From Methanobacteriota archaeon (GTDB lineage: Archaea > Thermoplasmatota > Poseidoniia > MGIII > CG-Epi1), in NCBI GenBank assembly GCA_003193815.1, contig PSPB01000019.1:1-8721 (forward strand): DNA of 8,721 nucleotides. The letters are read 5' to 3'. The notes under the pieces were generated by a model. It did no database searches, was not told the origin of the DNA, and saw nothing but the letters and a program-made list of their open reading frames with translations. The translations under genes and the position numbers were made by a program. The stretch's first letter is position 1; each line of letters opens with the position of its first letter. Below, one piece after another: positions 4,884-8,721 of the stretch.

Positions 4884-4903
4884 CTCGCAAAAAGGAGTGG
4901 AAC
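4869..4903 (+). promoter_or_regulatory. Hairpin B: 14-bp alternative stem sequestering the T-run
   Basis: GTTCCAC (4869-4875) pairs with GTGGAAC (4897-4903), continuing as CCTTTTT (4876-4882) with AAAAAGG (4889-4895). The result is 14 base pairs with one bulged A (4896) and a 6-nt loop. It uses the right arm of hairpin A and five of its six T's, as an antiterminator would. No known riboswitch consensus was recognised. Alternatively the three GTGGAAC copies (two direct, one inverted) are protein-binding sites in DNA. Confidence 0.5.
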
Positions 4904-4952
4904 ACCACCCGAATTTCAAGGTATTCTGCGAAATTAACTCCCTCTGCAACGC

Positions 4953-4958
4953 TTATAT
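4953..4958 (+). promoter_or_regulatory. Proximal TATA-like box for the ribonucleotide reductase
   Basis: TTATAT predicts transcription from about 4981, downstream of the ATG at 4971. This argues against 4971 as the start on that transcript and for 5040, giving a leader of about 60 nt. Confidence 0.45.
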
Positions 4959-5039
4959 CAGGTAGCCAGAATGCCCCGAACCCATGATTGTAATGACAAA
5001 ATGCGATGCTACATGTCTGCCACCCTGGGGGGTGGCCTG

Positions 5040-8000
5040 ATGCCAGCCAACCCGGAAGGACTCGGAATTGAAAGGCGTTTTACAGAAGCCGGAGCCGAAC
5101 CGTTCGACGCGCTGGAATGGAAGAAGCGCGACACGCTGATTCGCAACTTTGACGGTACGACCGCGTTCGAGATGCGCGGCGTCAACCTCCCCACTAATTA
5201 CAGCCAGACTGCGGCCAACATTCTGGCGCAGAAATATTTCCGCAAGGCGGGCATCCCGCGCAAGCTGAAGCCGGTGCCCGAGAAGGGCGTCCCGAAATGG
5301 CTGCGCCGCTCCGCGCCCGACGAGAAGGCGCTGGCGAAGCTGCCCACCGGCAAGCGGGAGGGGGGCGAGACCGACGGGAAGGAGCTATTCCGTCGCCTAG
5401 CGGGGACCTGGACCTGGTGGGGCTGGAAACACGACTACTTCGCGTCCGAGGCGGATGCGCGCGCATTCTACGACGAACTCTGCTACATGCTGGCGGCGCA
5501 GATGGCATCACCCAACTCGCCGCAGTGGTTCAACACCGGCCTCAACTGGGCCTACGGGATTGAGGGACCCCCGCAGGGGCACCACTTCGTCGACCCCGTA
5601 AGCGGCGAACTGGAACGCTCGACCAGCGCGTACGAGCATCCGCAGCCGCACGCCTGCTTCATCCAGTCGGTGAGCGACGACTTGGTGAACGAGGGGGGCA
5701 TCATGGACCTCTGGACGCGCGAGGCGCGACTCTTCAAGTTCGGTTCGGGCACCGGCTCCAACTTCTCTTCCATCCGTGGCGGCGAGGAGCCGCTCTCGGG
5801 CGGCGGCCGCTCGTCGGGGCTGATGTCCTTCCTCAAGATTGGCGACCGTGCTGCGGGCGCCATCAAGTCAGGCGGTACGACGCGTCGTGCCGCCAAGATG
5901 GTCTGCCTCGACATGGACCATCCCGACATCGAGAAATTCATCAACTGGAAAGTCTCCGAGGAGGAGAAAGTGGCGGCGCTGGTTGCCGGTTCGCGGCAGC
6001 TGCAGGACCACGCCAACGAAATCCTGGCCGCGATCGTGGCGCACCCCGAAAAGGATGAAAAACTGGACCGGAAACTGAACCGGCCGCTGGCGCGCGCGGT
6101 ACGTTCGGCACTGCGCGACCACGTCCCCGAGACGCTGGTCGCGCGCGTGCTCGATCTGGGTAGGCAGGGGTGGTCCCACCTTGAGGTGGCGACGTTCGAC
6201 ACCGACTGGGAAGGCGACGCCTACCAGACCGTCTCAGGGCAGAACAGTAACAACTCGGTCCGCGCCTCCAACGCATTCATGGAAGCGGCACTCTCCGACG
6301 GGGAGTGGCAGCTCTACTGGCGCACCGAGCTCGAGGCTGCCGCGGCCGAAGGGCGTGAGCCGGAGGCGTGCCGCAGCCTGCCGGCGCGCGACCTCTGGGA
6401 CCAGATATCGCAGGCCGCCTGGTCCTGCGCCGACCCCGGCATCCAGTTCGACACTACCATCAACGAGTGGCACACCTGCGCGCCCGACGGCCCCATCCGC
6501 GGGTCGAACCCCTGCTCGGAGTATATGTTCCTCGACGATACGGCGTGCAACCTCGCGTCGCTCAACCTCGGCGCGTTCTACGACGAGCGCGAGGGGATGC
6601 TGCGACTGGACGATTACCGGCACGCCATCCGGCTCTGGACCATCGTGCTCGAAATTTCGGTGCTGATGGCGCAGTTCCCGTCCGAGGCGATTGCGAAGCG
6701 CAGCTACGACTACCGCACGCTCGGCCTCGGCTACGCCAATATCGGCTCGCTGCTTATGCGTATGGGAATTCCCTACGACGACGAGCGCGCGTTCGCGATT
6801 TGTGGCTCGCTGACCGCCATCCTCGGGGGGGCGTGCTACGCCACCTCGGCCGAGATGGCGCGCGTCAAGGGACCCTTCCCACGCTACGAGGCTAACCGTG
6901 ACTGCATGCTGCGGGTGATACGCAACCACCGCCGTGCGGCGTGCAATGCCTCGGCCGACGAATACGAAGGGCTGACCGTGAAGCCGCTCGCGATTGACCC
7001 CGCGTATTGCCCGGAATACCTGCTCAACAGCGCCCGCGAGGCGTGGGACGAAGCGGTGGCGCTGGGCGAACGGCACGGCTACCGCAACGCGCAGGTGACT
7101 GTGATTGCGCCGACCGGCACCATCGGCATGCAGATGGACTGCGATACCACCGGTATCGAGCCCGACTTCGCGCTGGTGAAGCTCAAGACGCTGGCGGGCG
7201 GCGGGATGCTACGCATCATCAACCAGTCGGTGCCGCTCGCGGTGGAACGGCTCGGCTACGACGAGGCGCAGCGTGACGACATCATCCGCTACGTACTCGG
7301 CAACGGCACGCTGGAGGAAGCGCCGGGCGTCAACCGCGAATCGCTCAAACGCAAGGGGCTCTCGGGCGAGGTCATCGACCGGCTCGAGCAAGCGATTCCC
7401 ACCACGACTTCGCTGAAAATGCTGGTGACGCCGCTGCACATCGGCGAGGAATACTGCCTCGAGAAACTCGACGTTACGCAGGAGCAGGTCACCAACCCTG
7501 CCTTCGACCTGCTCGAGCACCTGGGCTACGAACCCGATGAGGTGCAAGCGGCCGACGACTACACCTTCGGACGGCTGACGGTCGAAGGAGCGCCGCACTT
7601 CAAGGAGGCACACTTGGCGGTCTTCGACTGCGCCAACCGCTGCGGGCGCTACGGCACCCGCTCGATTTCGTGGCACGCGCACGTCCGCATCATGGCGGCG
7701 GCGCAGCCGTTCATCTCGGGCGCCATATCGAAGACCATCAACATGCCGCACGAGGTGACCGTCGCCGAAATCAGTCAGGCGTACGAAGAATCATGGCGTA
7801 CGATGAACAAGTCCATCGCGCTCTACCGCGACGGCTCCAAGCTGAGCCAGCCGCTGATGTCGGGCACCAGCCTGGCAGTTGCACTGGCCGACGAGGAAGA
7901 GGAGCTGCTGCCGGAAGGCCTCGTCTCGGCCGAGAAGGCGGTCGAAATCATGGCCGAGGCGCTGCCGACGCCCGACGCGCACCAGATTGCGCGCAAGGTG

Positions 8001-8720
8001 GTGACGCGCTACATCGCGCAGCGGCGGCGGCTTCCCGAGCGCCGTACGGGGTACATCCAGAAGGCCAAGATTGGGGGGCACACGGTCTACCTCCACACCG
8101 GCCAGTACGAGGATGGCAGCCTTGGCGAAATCTTCATTGACATGGCCAAGGAGGGCGCCGCCTTCCGCAGCCTGATGAACTGCTTCGCGGTCGCTATCAG
8201 CCTCGGGCTGCAGCACGGCGTCCCGCTGGAAGAATTCGTCGACGCCTTCGTCTTCTCGCGCTTCGAGCCGCTCGGCCCGGTGCAGGGCAACGAGCGCATC
8301 AAGATGGCGACCTCGATTATCGACTACCTCTTCCGCGAGCTGGCCATCAACTATCTCGGCCGCTACGACTTGGCGCACGGCATCACCGAGGAGGACCTGC
8401 GCCCCGACGCGCTGCGCTCGGTGGCCGAGGACGAGCTGGAAGATGCCGCCAGCGGGCGCTCCCCGCACGGCGAGGCGTCGGGCGACCAGCACGAAGTGCA
8501 GATGACGCTCGACGACATGGGCGGCGCCCCCGACGCAGGGCTCGACCCCGGCCCGCTCACCCCCGGCGCAACCGGCGACCCGCGGCAGGCGACAGTCGCC
8601 GAGGCGGTCCGCATGGGCTTCTCGGGCGACCCGTGCCCCGACTGCGGGCAGTTCATGCTGGTGCCGAACGGGAACTGCTTCAAGTGCACAGGTTGCGGCG
8701 CGACTACGGGCTGCTCGTAG
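5040..8720 (+). CDS. nrdJ: Adenosylcobalamin-dependent (class II) ribonucleotide reductase
   Basis: Converts ribonucleotides to deoxyribonucleotides using a cobalamin-generated cysteine radical; cytoplasmic, oxygen-independent. 1226 residues from ATG 5040 (1249 from ATG 4971); the shorter start is preferred because a G-rich Shine-Dalgarno precedes it and the protein then begins near [10 protein letters not shown], as family members do. Numbered from 5040: Cys206 (PHACFIQS) and Cys503 ([10 protein letters not shown]) form the reducible pair, Cys492 in NPCSE (490-494) is the radical cysteine with Asn490 and Glu494, and PTGTIG is at 691-696. The 11-residue spacing Cys492-Cys503 is that of class II enzymes. 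A helical insertion at about 307-380, a TSCPD-like domain at about 1002-1107, an acidic/Pro-rich linker (1127-1192) and a cysteine-rich tail (Cys1199, 1202, 1213, 1216, 1219, 1225) that re-reduces the active site complete it. This long architecture resembles the alphaproteobacterial-type enzyme. The TAG stop is at 8718-8720. Confidence 0.93.
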   Translation: MPANPEGLGIERRFTEAGAEPFDALEWKKRDTLIRNFDGTTAFEMRGVNLPTNYSQTAANILAQKYFRKAGIPRKLKPVPEKGVPKWLRRSAPDEKALAKLPTGKREGGETDGKELFRRLAGTWTWWGWKHDYFASEADARAFYDELCYMLAAQMASPNSPQWFNTGLNWAYGIEGPPQGHHFVDPVSGELERSTSAYEHPQPHACFIQSVSDDLVNEGGIMDLWTREARLFKFGSGTGSNFSSIRGGEEPLSGGGRSSGLMSFLKIGDRAAGAIKSGGTTRRAAKMVCLDMDHPDIEKFINWKVSEEEKVAALVAGSRQLQDHANEILAAIVAHPEKDEKLDRKLNRPLARAVRSALRDHVPETLVARVLDLGRQGWSHLEVATFDTDWEGDAYQTVSGQNSNNSVRASNAFMEAALSDGEWQLYWRTELEAAAAEGREPEACRSLPARDLWDQISQAAWSCADPGIQFDTTINEWHTCAPDGPIRGSNPCSEYMFLDDTACNLASLNLGAFYDEREGMLRLDDYRHAIRLWTIVLEISVLMAQFPSEAIAKRSYDYRTLGLGYANIGSLLMRMGIPYDDERAFAICGSLTAILGGACYATSAEMARVKGPFPRYEANRDCMLRVIRNHRRAACNASADEYEGLTVKPLAIDPAYCPEYLLNSAREAWDEAVALGERHGYRNAQVTVIAPTGTIGMQMDCDTTGIEPDFALVKLKTLAGGGMLRIINQSVPLAVERLGYDEAQRDDIIRYVLGNGTLEEAPGVNRESLKRKGLSGEVIDRLEQAIPTTTSLKMLVTPLHIGEEYCLEKLDVTQEQVTNPAFDLLEHLGYEPDEVQAADDYTFGRLTVEGAPHFKEAHLAVFDCANRCGRYGTRSISWHAHVRIMAAAQPFISGAISKTINMPHEVTVAEISQAYEESWRTMNKSIALYRDGSKLSQPLMSGTSLAVALADEEEELLPEGLVSAEKAVEIMAEALPTPDAHQIARKVVTRYIAQRRRLPERRTGYIQKAKIGGHTVYLHTGQYEDGSLGEIFIDMAKEGAAFRSLMNCFAVAISLGLQHGVPLEEFVDAFVFSRFEPLGPVQGNERIKMATSIIDYLFRELAINYLGRYDLAHGITEEDLRPDALRSVAEDELEDAASGRSPHGEASGDQHEVQMTLDDMGGAPDAGLDPGPLTPGATGDPRQATVAEAVRMGFSGDPCPDCGQFMLVPNGNCFKCTGCGATTGCS

Positions 8721-8721
8721 A

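Larger units (their letters stand above)
4775..5039 (+). other. Long AT-rich leader region of the reductase gene
   Basis: 265 bp between nadE and the preferred reductase start. It holds two TATA-like boxes, the alternative hairpins at 4842-4903, and a weak 6-bp inverted repeat AATTTC/GAAATT (4912-4917, 4930-4935). Immediately before the ATG at 5040 is GGGGGGTGG (5027-5035), a plausible Shine-Dalgarno. The part from 4971 on is open in frame with the reductase but its 23 residues (with three internal Met) do not look like the family's N-terminus. Confidence 0.5.

Noticed and set aside
4775..5039. Cobalamin riboswitch upstream of the B12-dependent reductase
   Set aside because: A lone GCCACT (4784-4789) resembles part of a B12-box, but the rest of the consensus is not visible and it lies before the predicted transcription start. 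A covariance-model search would settle it.
6234..8492. Long minus-strand open frames (6234-7076 and 7791-8492) inside the ribonucleotide reductase
   Set aside because: Antisense shadows in GC-rich coding sequence; no motifs, no promoter, and the reductase reading is unbroken.

Overview
The window looks like chromosomal DNA from a high-GC euryarchaeon, plausibly a Marine Group II/III or other Thermoplasmata-related lineage. The archaeal assignment rests on a geranylgeranyl reductase-family flavoenzyme (archaeal lipid saturation) and on start codons preceded by TATA-like boxes centred about 24-27 nt upstream, the geometry of leaderless archaeal transcripts. The exact lineage is inference. No mobile elements, CRISPR arrays, rRNA or tRNA genes were seen.

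Layout, left to right. Positions 1-88 (minus): start of a zinc-ribbon protein that runs off the window edge, beginning with GTG. 89-260: AT-rich gap with small hairpins and T-runs. 261-1520 (minus): geranylgeranyl reductase-family flavoprotein. 1521-1678: divergent promoter region with a palindrome and a 12-codon upstream ORF. 1679-2176 (plus): helical protein ending in a C4HC3 (PHD/RING-like) zinc finger, overlapping convergently by 7 nt with 2170-2955 (minus), a nitrilase-superfamily amidase that resembles the glutaminase domain of NAD synthetase. A 76-bp divergent promoter separates it from 3032-3430 (plus), a MerT-like three-helix membrane protein, which overlaps 3421-3915 (plus), a membrane-anchored DUF1499 protein. 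3971-4774 (plus): NadE synthetase domain without an attached glutaminase. 4775-5039: AT-rich leader with two mutually exclusive hairpins and two TATA-like boxes. 5040-8720 (plus): large B12-dependent class II ribonucleotide reductase of a bacterial-looking subtype; its stop codon is one base from the window end.

The strongest functional reading is a possible split glutamine-dependent NAD synthetase: the amidase at 2170-2955 would supply ammonia to the NadE at 3971-4774, although the genes are on opposite strands and separated by a two-gene membrane module. The strongest regulatory signal is at 4842-4903, where one 7-nt segment can pair either upstream, giving a terminator-like hairpin followed by T6, or downstream, giving a 14-bp stem that buries most of that T-run. 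This layout resembles an attenuator ahead of the reductase gene. The MerT-like/DUF1499 pair is a cysteine-bearing membrane module of unknown role.
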